A program made the position numbers and the translations under genes. From Acidobacteriota bacterium (GTDB lineage Bacteria; Acidobacteriota; Thermoanaerobaculia; Gp7-AA8), in contig QHVY01000081.1 in assembly GCA_003223695.1 (NCBI GenBank), positions 3,754 through 12,950 on the forward strand: DNA of 9,197 nucleotides, in the 5' to 3' direction. The notes below the pieces were generated by a model, which saw only the letters and a program-made list of their open reading frames with translations, was not told where the DNA came from and did not search any database. The stretch's first letter is position 1; the number at the start of each line of letters is the position of its first letter. Of the stretch, positions 1 through 6,290 are shown piece after piece.

Positions 1-2404
1 CATCGTAGATCCATGACGGCGGCTGAGTCGTGTTGCTGGCGATCAGTTTGCCATTGAGGATTCTGAGCAGCGGAGCGGCGAAACGCGTGGCGCCGTCAGT
101 GATTGATACGAGCTGTGTGCCGACCGAATAGCTCGGATCTGTGTCGGGACCAAGAAACACTGTCACGTTGAAATATGGTGCCGTGGGGTGCAACACGAGT
201 CCGAGAAGCCCGCTGGAATCTCCAGGTGGTGTAATCGGCTGCACGTACAGCACGATGCGCTGATCGCCCGTTTGCGGAGGCGCGAGGGCGAGCGACGCGG
301 ATACGCGTTTGAGATCGGACCCGCCTGCTGTGAGGGTCGCATCGGAATGAACGCCATCCAATGGTGAAAGCGGCACGATGTAGAAGTGCGAGTCGAGGAA
401 GCTGTAGTTCAATTCTTCCAGCAGCAGTTTCTCGGCTATATCGCTGACATGCCACGTGCGGGTCGAATATGCCGACAGCACTACCGACGCCGGCTTGCTC
501 CCTGCCGGCAACACGATTCGACCTGTGCTGCCATAGCCGCTGTAATCGGATCCGACTAACGGCTGCCCGCTCTCGTTTTGCGCGGCAAGGGTGATTGTGT
601 GCGAGGCCTGCGTGGTATTCAGCGCAAATGATGTGTCGTCGGCAACGTTTTGCGCGTCGGCGTAGTGAATGCGAAGGTCAGTGTCTCGCAAGGTGTTCGG
701 ATCGAACTGCGACCAGGTGAGCAGAAGGTCATACGATGAGGCGCGGAGATACGCCTCGAGCGTGGAGCCGTCCATCGGAATCGCCTTCGACGACGTGCCG
801 GCCGTACGATCGATAAACGAGACGGCCGGAACCGCTCGGTCGTAACTGACGAGAACGCGCGCCGCTTTGATCGCCGCCCACGGCACGTGGATCGCGTCTG
901 TCGTTGCGCTACTCGTGACGGTGATCGTGCCGCCGAATCCGAGAGATGTGCCGGGAATGATCCCGGCGTTGGTGATTCCGTACGAGATTTTCACGTCTGC
1001 AGAAGCACCTGGTTCGAGAGTGAGTCGCGATGGCGTCGCGGCGATCGTTAGGCTGGACGTCGAGATTGCGCCGAGAGTGATCGTCGCGCTTTGCGCTCCG
1101 CTGTTGACAACGTGCAACGTTGCCGACGGCGACCACGATAGTTGCGGAAGGTGATCCTCGCCGAGGCTGATCGAGCTCGGCGTGATGAACACGCTACTTC
1201 TTGCCGCACCCAGTGCGTCGACGCGGCCGCCGCCCTGGGTCATGATTTCCTGCGCGAGCACGCTCGCGGTGTCAACGATCGCGCTTTTGATCTGGTCCGG
1301 CGTCCAATCATGATGCAGCGACTTCACAAGCGCAGCGACGCCCGCGACGTGCGGCGTCGCCATCGACGTGCCGCTCAAAGCTGCGTATTTGCCGTTGGGC
1401 ACCGAGGAGACGATCGCCACACCGGGCGCCATCACATCGGGTTTGATCGCCCCATTCTTGATGTTCGGACCTCGGGACGTGAACGAGGCGATCCCGTCAT
1501 TGTTGTCGGTGGCGCCAACGGTGATCGCCGTTCGCGCGCAACCGGGGCTGCCGATCGTGTGAAACGCGCCGCTGTTTCCCGCGGCGATACAATAGACCAC
1601 GCCGAGTCCCGTGCCGCGATCGATCGCCGTCGACGACGCGTCATCCGGATTGCCGATTCCGCCGAGACTTAGGTTTGCGACGTCGGCGTGATCGCTGAAG
1701 TCGCCGTCGTTGTTGGGATCGGCCGCGCGCTCGATTCCAGCGATGACATCCGATGTTTTGCCACTGCCCGACCCACTTAGCACTTTGTACGCGAGGAGAG
1801 AAACGTCCGGAGCCACGCCGACCAGCGCGTCACTGTCGGCGGCGATGATCCCGGCGACATGCGTGCCGTGCTGGTTGTCATCCATCGGATCGTCATCTTT
1901 GTTGACGAAGTCGTAGCCGCCGATCACCTTGCAACCGGCACCGAGGCACCCGCCGAGCGCCGGATGCCGGTAGTCGACGCCCGTGTCGATAATCGCCACC
2001 ACGACTCCCCGCCCTTTGGTGCCCATCGTCGACCACACCTGATCTGCACGGATTTTCGTGATGTTCGCCGAAGGAGTCGCGGAGAGCGCGTAAACCGGCA
2101 GATCGAGCTGCACGTTTTTGACATACGAGAGCTGGCGAATCGCCGGGACCTCAGCCGCCGGCACCGTCAGCGCGACGCCATTGAATAGCTCATGGTATTC
2201 ATAGCTGATATTGCTATATGTTTTGATATCGGAGCGGAAGCGCTGAAATGCGGCTTGATATTCAGCGGTAACGGCTTTCGCGCTCACGCCCGATCGGAGA
2301 GCGAGCGGCGGATCACGAAACTCGACGATGATCGCGACGTCGCTATTCGACTGTGCGACCAACGGTGACGCGAGAAATGAGATCAGGATCACGAGACGCC
2401 GCAT
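1..2404 (-). CDS. Secreted subtilisin-like serine protease (peptidase family S8), 3' end outside window
   Basis: The frame is open for 801 codons from ATG at 2404 to the left edge, so the C-terminus is missing. Residues 1-17 form a signal peptide (MRRLVILISFLASPLVA). Residues about 22-105 look like an inhibitor-I9-type propeptide. The S8 catalytic domain spans about 130-400, with Asp140 in AIIDTGVDYRHP, His179 in DNQHGTHVAGI, oxyanion Asn277 in AAGNSG and Ser347 in SGTSMATPHVAG, so it should be active. An Asp/Asn-rich stretch (DPNNDGDFSD, about 229-238) may bind calcium. Residues about 405-490 resemble an Fn3/beta-sandwich domain of the kind that follows S8 domains. The remaining 300 residues are beta-rich and unrecognised. 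It should be exported, self-processed and degrade extracellular or periplasmic protein. The start is set by the signal peptide and a strong GGAGGA. It follows the esterase gene by 12 bases, so the two are probably co-transcribed. The family call is firm; substrate and final location are unknown. Confidence 0.95.
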   Translation of the reverse strand, partial: MRRLVILISFLASPLVAQSNSDVAIIVEFRDPPLALRSGVSAKAVTAEYQAAFQRFRSDIKTYSNISYEYHELFNGVALTVPAAEVPAIRQLSYVKNVQLDLPVYALSATPSANITKIRADQVWSTMGTKGRGVVVAIIDTGVDYRHPALGGCLGAGCKVIGGYDFVNKDDDPMDDNQHGTHVAGIIAADSDALVGVAPDVSLLAYKVLSGSGSGKTSDVIAGIERAADPNNDGDFSDHADVANLSLGGIGNPDDASSTAIDRGTGLGVVYCIAAGNSGAFHTIGSPGCARTAITVGATDNNDGIASFTSRGPNIKNGAIKPDVMAPGVAIVSSVPNGKYAALSGTSMATPHVAGVAALVKSLHHDWTPDQIKSAIVDTASVLAQEIMTQGGGRVDALGAARSSVFITPSSISLGEDHLPQLSWSPSATLHVVNSGAQSATITLGAISTSSLTIAATPSRLTLEPGASADVKISYGITNAGIIPGTSLGFGGTITVTSSATTDAIHVPWAAIKAARVLVSYDRAVPAVSFIDRTAGTSSKAIPMDGSTLEAYLRASSYDLLLTWSQFDPNTLRDTDLRIHYADAQNVADDTSFALNTTQASHTITLAAQNESGQPLVGSDYSGYGSTGRIVLPAGSKPASVVLSAYSTRTWHVSDIAEKLLLEELNYSFLDSHFYIVPLSPLDGVHSDATLTAGGSDLKRVSASLALAPPQTGDQRIVLYVQPITPPGDSSGLLGLVLHPTAPYFNVTVFLGPDTDPSYSVGTQLVSITDGATRFAAPLLRILNGKLIASNTTQPPSWIYD

Positions 2405-2407
2405 AGG

Positions 2408-2413
2408 TCCTCC
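2408..2413 (-). promoter_or_regulatory. Strong Shine-Dalgarno site of the S8 protease gene
   Basis: On the minus strand this reads GGAGGA, followed by CCT and then ATG, inside the 12-base gap after the esterase stop codon (TGA at 2419-2417). It fixes the protease start. It contrasts with the lack of any clear Shine-Dalgarno sequence before the esterase and ligase-operon genes. Confidence 0.75.
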
Positions 2414-2416
2414 GGA

Positions 2417-3124
2417 TCAAACGAAACGGCGTAAATTTTCTCTCCACCACGGCCAATCGTGGCCGAAGACTCCACCCCAGAATTCGGAATGATTCGGAAT
2501 GCCTTTCCACCACAGCAGATTCGAAAAATCGCGATTTTGCTGCACGAGCGTGTCGTGCTCGCCCGTGGCGATAACCCAACCGACGCGCGACAGTTTGCCG
2601 ACTGATTCGCCGTTCATGTTCGGAATGTAGGCTGTCGGGCAATGAAAATAGCAGGTCTCGTCCCAGTAGCCGTCAAGAAACTGGTGAACGTCATACAACC
2701 CTGAGAAACAAATGGCCCGGCTGACGAGATCGGGGTGACGTCCAGCCACATTCGCGGCGTGATACGCGCCGAAGCTCGCTCCGTACACCACCAGATCGCC
2801 TCGCTGCGCGCGATTGAACGTGTACGGAATCATCTCGTTGCGAAGATACGAGTCGTATTGCGCATGCCTCGCCGCACGCACCGCGGGATGCACGTGGCGG
2901 TTGTACCAGCTCTCGCCGTCGACTGAATCAACGCAGACGAGTTGGATGTCGCCGCGATCGACTTTGTCCGCGAGCGCGTCGGTCAAATGAAAATCCTCGT
3001 TTTCGTAAAAACGGCCCATCGAGGTGGGAAAGAGCATCACCGGCCGGCCGAACTTTCCGAACCAGAGAAACTCCATCTCTCGGCCAAGGGACGGGCTCCA
3101 CCACTTCCCGTACTCGCGGTACAT
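2417..3124 (-). CDS. Esterase-superfamily alpha/beta hydrolase (COG4947-like)
   Basis: A complete 235-residue protein with no signal peptide, so probably cytoplasmic. It has the nucleophile elbow GASFGAY with Ser117, an acid candidate Asp191 in ATGEHDTL, and His222 in FGHDWPWW near the C-terminus. These are in the order and spacing of an esterase-D-type alpha/beta hydrolase. The N-terminal REYGKWWSPSLGREMEFLWF and the strand GRPVMLFPTSMGRFYE are typical of a conserved but uncharacterised esterase group, which I place near COG4947 from memory. Its usual reaction would be hydrolysis of an ester, thioester or amide, or acyl transfer. The gene is divergent from the ATP-grasp gene across only 27 bases, so it may act on the product or an intermediate of the ligase operon; that link is inferred from context only. 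No Shine-Dalgarno sequence precedes the ATG. An alpha/beta hydrolase is near certain; the substrate is unknown. Confidence 0.9.
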   Translation of the reverse strand: MYREYGKWWSPSLGREMEFLWFGKFGRPVMLFPTSMGRFYENEDFHLTDALADKVDRGDIQLVCVDSVDGESWYNRHVHPAVRAARHAQYDSYLRNEMIPYTFNRAQRGDLVVYGASFGAYHAANVAGRHPDLVSRAICFSGLYDVHQFLDGYWDETCYFHCPTAYIPNMNGESVGKLSRVGWVIATGEHDTLVQQNRDFSNLLWWKGIPNHSEFWGGVFGHDWPWWRENLRRFV

Positions 3125-3132
3125 GCGAAAAC

Positions 3133-3140
3133 TCTATACT
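3133..3140. promoter_or_regulatory. Candidate bidirectional promoter with overlapping -10 elements
   Basis: The 27-base gap between the divergent esterase and ATP-grasp starts contains TCTATACT. On the plus strand it gives TATACT (3135-3140); on the minus strand it gives TATAGA (3138-3133). Both match the -10 consensus in 5 or 4 of 6 positions. Standard spacing would put the start sites at about 3147 (plus) and 3126 (minus), leaving leaders of only a few bases. I see no convincing -35 hexamer on either side, and upstream DNA is coding on both sides. The call rests on the -10 match and on the lack of any other intergenic space. Confidence 0.35.
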
Positions 3141-3151
3141 CGCAGGCCCAT

Positions 3152-4114
3152 ATGCGAAAAAAACGAGTCGGACTGCTCTTCGGGATGGAAGACACGTTTC
3201 CGTGGGCGCTGATCGACGCCATCAACCGAAAGGGCGGCGAACGGGCCGAGGCGATGCCGATGGAGATCTCCTATCTGAAAGATGATGGAGTCTTCGGATA
3301 CGACGTCATCCTCGATCGCATCAGTCACGAGATTCCGTTTTATCGCACGTATTTGAAGTGCGCGATGGCGTCCGGCGTTCGCGTCGTCAACAATCCGGTT
3401 TGGTGGTCAGCAGACGACAAGTTCTTCGACAACCTTGTGGCGAAGTCGGTCGGCGTCGCCGTTCCTCGAACGGTGCTTCTGCCTCACAAGCAGTACCCGC
3501 CGAATACCGAGGCCAAGTCGTTTCGCAATATGCGATGGGTCGATTGGGAGAAGGTCTTCGACTATCTGGGGTTCCCGATCTTCATGAAGCCGGCGTACGG
3601 CGGCGGATGGAAAGACGTGTACAAGTGCAACAACCCGCAGGAATTCTTCGCCGCGTATGACCAGACGCGCGATCTGACGATGATGGCCCAGGAAGCCATC
3701 GAATTCGACTCCTACTACCGCTGCTACGTCCTCGGCCGCAAACGAGTGCACATCATGGCCTACGATCCGAAGCAGCCGCATCATCTGCGGTACGTGCAGA
3801 ATCCCCCGCCGATGGAGCCGGCGTTCGAGAGCCGAATCCGCCGCGACGCCGTGGCGCTCTGCGAGGGTCTCGGCTACGACATGAACACAGTGGAGTTCGC
3901 GGTGCGTGCAGGCGTGCCGTACGCGATCGATTTCATGAACTGTGCGCCCGACGCCGATCTGCACTCGGTCGGCCAGAGCAACTTCGAGTGGATGGTCAAC
4001 AACATGGCCGAGGTGCTGATCGAGATCGCGACAGGGACGCGAGCGCTCGAGCTGACCGGCAACTGGCCGAAGGTGATGCCGGTGACGAAGGCCGTGGAAC
4101 AGCCGCTCGCGTAG
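3152..4114 (+). CDS. RimK-like ATP-grasp carboxylate-amine ligase
   Basis: A 320-residue protein read from ATG at 3152. The frame is open 70 codons further upstream, but that part overlaps the esterase gene and has no family character, whereas MRKKRVGLLFGMEDTFPWAL is a typical N-terminal pre-ATP-grasp strand. ATP-grasp features are the ATP lysine in FPIFMKPAYGGGW (Lys146, Gly-rich loop 150-152), the hinge QEAIEF (180-185), and metal-binding candidates Glu248 (TVEFAV), Asp260 and Asn263 (YAIDFMNCAPD). The family activates a carboxylate as an acyl phosphate with ATP and joins it to an amine, as in RimK or glutathione synthetase. It is cytoplasmic and first in the four-gene operon with the GCS2 ligase, amidotransferase-like and second ATP-grasp genes. 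Only a weak AGG precedes the start. The stop codon touches a structured repeat. Fold is near certain; the substrates are unknown. Confidence 0.92.
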   Translation: MRKKRVGLLFGMEDTFPWALIDAINRKGGERAEAMPMEISYLKDDGVFGYDVILDRISHEIPFYRTYLKCAMASGVRVVNNPVWWSADDKFFDNLVAKSVGVAVPRTVLLPHKQYPPNTEAKSFRNMRWVDWEKVFDYLGFPIFMKPAYGGGWKDVYKCNNPQEFFAAYDQTRDLTMMAQEAIEFDSYYRCYVLGRKRVHIMAYDPKQPHHLRYVQNPPPMEPAFESRIRRDAVALCEGLGYDMNTVEFAVRAGVPYAIDFMNCAPDADLHSVGQSNFEWMVNNMAEVLIEIATGTRALELTGNWPKVMPVTKAVEQPLA

Positions 4115-4167
4115 TGGAGGACAGACAATCTAGTCTGTCGGGACAGGCAGGATTGCCTGTCCTCCAC
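4114..4167. repeat. Structured repeat element 1: outer stem with two inner hairpins (three-way junction)
   Basis: The ends GTGGAGGACAG (4114-4124) and CTGTCCTCCAC (4157-4167) are perfect 11-base inverted repeats. Inside are two further perfect hairpins: GACAGAC (4120-4126) with GTCTGTC (4133-4139), loop AATCTA; and GGACAGGCA (4141-4149) with TGCCTGTCC (4154-4162), loop GGAT. The inner arms overlap the ends of the outer repeat, so the extended outer stem and the full inner hairpins compete; a 6-base outer stem plus both hairpins is compatible. The two halves (GGACAG... to ...CTGTC) are diverged copies, 15 of 21 bases equal. The element begins at the last base of the ATP-grasp stop codon. It has no T-tract, so it is not a standard terminator. 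It resembles REP/BIME-like dispersed elements. The copy number elsewhere cannot be seen here. Confidence 0.85.
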
Positions 4168-4171
4168 ATGA

Positions 4172-4177
4172 CATAAT
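4172..4177 (+). promoter_or_regulatory. Possible internal -10 element for the GCS2 ligase gene
   Basis: CATAAT lies just downstream of repeat element 1 and matches the -10 consensus in 5 of 6 positions. Standard spacing puts the transcription start at about 4184, which is the A of the ligase ATG, so the transcript would be leaderless. No -35 of good quality is visible and no Shine-Dalgarno sequence precedes the gene. This is a tentative reading. Confidence 0.25.
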
Positions 4178-4183
4178 CGCCGC

Positions 4184-5299
4184 ATGCCCCAACCGAGTTT
4201 CACCCTCGGCATCGAAGAAGAGTTTCAAGTCATCGATCCGCAGACGCGCGAGCTCAAGTCGCACATCCAGGAGCTCTTCGCGGAGGGTGAGAAGCGGCTC
4301 AAGGATGAGATCAAGCGCGAGATGCACGACGCGGTCATCGAGGTCGGCACGCCGATCTGCCGGAATGTCACCGAAGCGCGGCGTGAGGTCACCCGGCTAC
4401 GCGGCGAGATCATTCGCATCGCGCACAACGCCGGCTTGCGCATCGCCGCGGCCGGAACACATCCGATTTCGCACTGGTCGACGGTGCCGATCACAAACGC
4501 CGAACGGTATAACCAGATCGTCTACGACCTGCAGATGGTCGCGCGCGCCAATCTGATCTTCGGCCTTCATGTGCATGTCGCGGTCGAAGACAATGACACG
4601 CGCATCGACATCATGAATGCCGCGCGGTATTTCCTGCCGCACATCTTCGCCCTATCGGTGAACTCGCCGTTCTGGATCGGACAGAACACCGGTTGGAAGA
4701 GCTACCGCGCAAAAGTGTTCGAGCGTTTTCCGCGCACTGGGCTGCCGGATTACTTCCGCTCCTGGAGCGACTTCGATGAGTATGTGCAGCTCCTCGTGAA
4801 AACAGGCTGCATCGACAACGGCAAGAAAATCTGGTGGGACGTTCGCCCGCACGCGTTCTTCCCCACGCTCGAGTACCGCATCTGCGATGTCCCGATGCGC
4901 GTTGACGAGACGATCTGCTTTGCCGCACTCTTCCAGGCAGTGACGGTGAAGCTGTGGAAGCTCTACAGCGGCAACATGACGTGGCGCGTCTATCGCCAGG
5001 CGCTGCTGAACGAGAACAAGCAGCGTGCAGCGCGCTTCGGAATCGACTCGAAGCTCATCGACTTCAGTAAGAAGAGCGAAGTCCCATTCGAGCTGCTGCT
5101 CGACGAGCTGCTCGAGTTCATTGACGATGTGGTCGATGAGCTCGGGTCGCGAAAAGATGTCGAGTACGCGCGCGAGATTCTGCGCCATCGCCCGGGGGCG
5201 GATCGCCAATTAAGAGTTTTCGAGGAGACGAAGGATCTGCGGGCGGTTGTGGACTACATCATCAGCGAAACGGAACACGGCATTCCGCTCGCATCCTGA
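4184..5299 (+). CDS. YbdK-type carboxylate-amine ligase (GCS2 family)
   Basis: The 371-residue length is that expected for the single-domain GCS2/YbdK family (COG2170, glutamine-synthetase fold). Signature segments are present in order: TLGIEEEFQVID (7-18, metal-binding Glu cluster), IEVGTP (52-57), AAGTHP (89-94), FGLHVHVAV (126-134), WWDVRPH (217-223), LEYRICDVP (229-237) and NENKQRAARFG (276-286). The family makes amide or gamma-glutamyl bonds with ATP; E. coli YbdK has weak gamma-glutamyl-cysteine ligase activity and EgtA is a relative. The true substrates here are unknown. It is the second gene of the operon, 69 bases after the ATP-grasp stop, with repeat element 1 filling most of that gap. 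The next gene starts 7 bases after its stop. No Shine-Dalgarno sequence is visible, so leaderless or coupled translation is likely. The family call is firm. Confidence 0.95.
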   Translation: MPQPSFTLGIEEEFQVIDPQTRELKSHIQELFAEGEKRLKDEIKREMHDAVIEVGTPICRNVTEARREVTRLRGEIIRIAHNAGLRIAAAGTHPISHWSTVPITNAERYNQIVYDLQMVARANLIFGLHVHVAVEDNDTRIDIMNAARYFLPHIFALSVNSPFWIGQNTGWKSYRAKVFERFPRTGLPDYFRSWSDFDEYVQLLVKTGCIDNGKKIWWDVRPHAFFPTLEYRICDVPMRVDETICFAALFQAVTVKLWKLYSGNMTWRVYRQALLNENKQRAARFGIDSKLIDFSKKSEVPFELLLDELLEFIDDVVDELGSRKDVEYAREILRHRPGADRQLRVFEETKDLRAVVDYIISETEHGIPLAS

Positions 5300-5306
5300 T
5301 TCCGCG

Positions 5307-6281
5307 ATGGAACGAATTCAAGACAACGATTTTTTTGAGTACGCGCGAGTGGTCGACTCGATTCCTCCAGTCGAACGCGACCGACTCGATGTCGCTGTGC
5401 TCGACATGAATCATTCCTGGCCGAATGTCGGCCATGACTCCGTCGTTCGCGCGATTCTCGAGGCTGCCGCCGCTTCGCGAGAGGCTCTCGTTGAATCAGG
5501 CGTCAAGGTACGTGCGATCTCTTACGACGTGCGACGCCGAGGATTGCTGCCGCCAAATCCCGACGGGCGCTTCACGCTGTACGTCGGCACCGGCGGACCT
5601 GGTCATCTCGATCCGCGCCTGAATGACGGGACCACCGAGTGGGCGCAGGGCGTTCGCGAACAGCCGAGCGAGCACTCGAACGCGGCGCTAATCGGCATCT
5701 GCCACTCGTTCGGTCTGATGTGCCGCTGGGCCGGCGTAGCGCGCCCGGTCCTGCGCGGAGAGAAAAGCAGCGGTCTTCTTTCGAATGTGCTATCCGATGC
5801 CGGGATGCAGCACCCGTGGTTCTCGCGCTTCGCACGCGCGCTTCCGGATCATCGCCATTTTCGAGTGATCGACAATCGGCTCTTCGATTTGATCCTCGAT
5901 GACACGGGCGGCGTCAACTGCCTGGCATTCGAAGATGAGGACAGCACAGCGGTGACGATGTTGGAGTTTGCCCGCGACTCCCGCGGCGAAATGCCGCGCG
6001 TGTTCGGAATGAATCATCACCCCGAGATCATCGACCGCGAACACGTCCTGCAGGTTCTCGATGAGAAGCGCGCGCATGGCGAAGTGACCGAGCGGTGGTA
6101 TCGCGAGCGCGCCGACACGATGACCGATCTGCTGCAGGGCGAAAACGAGCGGCAAAGCCGGCTCACCTCTGAATACACATTCCTCGCTCCCTTGCGGCAT
6201 TACGTTTCGCAGATCGTGGCGGAACGGTGTGGTGGCCGGCTCTTAGCCGGCCTGCGGGCTGAGAGCCCGCCACCACACTAG
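5307..6281 (+). CDS. Divergent class I glutamine-amidotransferase-like protein
   Basis: A 324-residue protein from ATG at 5307, seven bases after the GCS2 stop. An in-frame upstream ATG at 5247 would overlap that gene and is rejected. The GATase-I pattern is present: YVGTGGPGH (92-100) as the oxyanion loop, GICHSFG with nucleophile Cys132, and MNHHPEI with His238 and Glu240, so the Cys-His-Glu triad looks complete. The elbow differs from the usual GxCxGxQ (His-Ser-Phe in place of Tyr-Gly-His/Gln), so glutamine may not be the substrate; a gamma-glutamyl amide hydrolase or transferase is possible. The start MNHSWPN region and long helical C-terminus (240-305) are unlike stand-alone GATases I know. 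Residues 308-324 are encoded by repeat element 2, a sign of acquired sequence. No Shine-Dalgarno sequence is visible; reinitiation after the GCS2 stop is likely. It probably works in the same cytoplasmic pathway as the ligases, supplying ammonia or trimming a glutamyl group. Confidence 0.85.
   Translation: MERIQDNDFFEYARVVDSIPPVERDRLDVAVLDMNHSWPNVGHDSVVRAILEAAAASREALVESGVKVRAISYDVRRRGLLPPNPDGRFTLYVGTGGPGHLDPRLNDGTTEWAQGVREQPSEHSNAALIGICHSFGLMCRWAGVARPVLRGEKSSGLLSNVLSDAGMQHPWFSRFARALPDHRHFRVIDNRLFDLILDDTGGVNCLAFEDEDSTAVTMLEFARDSRGEMPRVFGMNHHPEIIDREHVLQVLDEKRAHGEVTERWYRERADTMTDLLQGENERQSRLTSEYTFLAPLRHYVSQIVAERCGGRLLAGLRAESPPPH
6227..6278. repeat. Structured repeat element 2: same architecture, different sequence
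   Basis: The ends GTGTGGTGG (6227-6235) and CCACCACAC (6270-6278) are perfect 9-base inverted repeats. Between them are GGCCGGCT (6234-6241) with AGCCGGCC (6245-6252), loop CTT, and GCGGGCT (6254-6260) with AGCCCGC (6264-6270), loop GAG. The result is an outer stem enclosing two tight hairpins, as in element 1. It lies inside the 3' end of the amidotransferase-like gene, ends right before its TAG and 12 bases before the GTG of the next gene. It should fold stably in mRNA. No T-tract follows. Mobility is inferred from architecture; no transposase is in the window. Confidence 0.85.
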
Positions 6282-6290
6282 ACTTACCCA

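Noticed and set aside
1142..1672. A 176-codon plus-strand open frame
   Set aside because: It is antisense to the S8 catalytic domain, whose Asn and Ser motifs are intact in this stretch; Arg/Asp-rich shadow of GC-rich codons.
2942..3151. A 70-codon upstream extension of the first ATP-grasp gene
   Set aside because: It lies antisense within the esterase gene, which has a complete catalytic triad, and the extra residues do not look like an ATP-grasp N-terminus, which starts naturally at MRKKRVGLLF.
3407..3964. A 185-codon minus-strand open frame, with a similar one at 4652-5209
   Set aside because: Both are antisense to conserved ligase motifs and have the His/Arg/Val-rich composition of antisense shadows.
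4114..4167. Repeat element 1 as a rho-independent terminator
   Set aside because: The stems are strong, but no run of T follows on either strand and the structure is a double hairpin; partial attenuation remains possible.
5247..5306. A 20-codon upstream extension of the amidotransferase-like gene
   Set aside because: It overlaps the conserved end of the GCS2 ligase in another frame, and its residues are low-quality shadow sequence.
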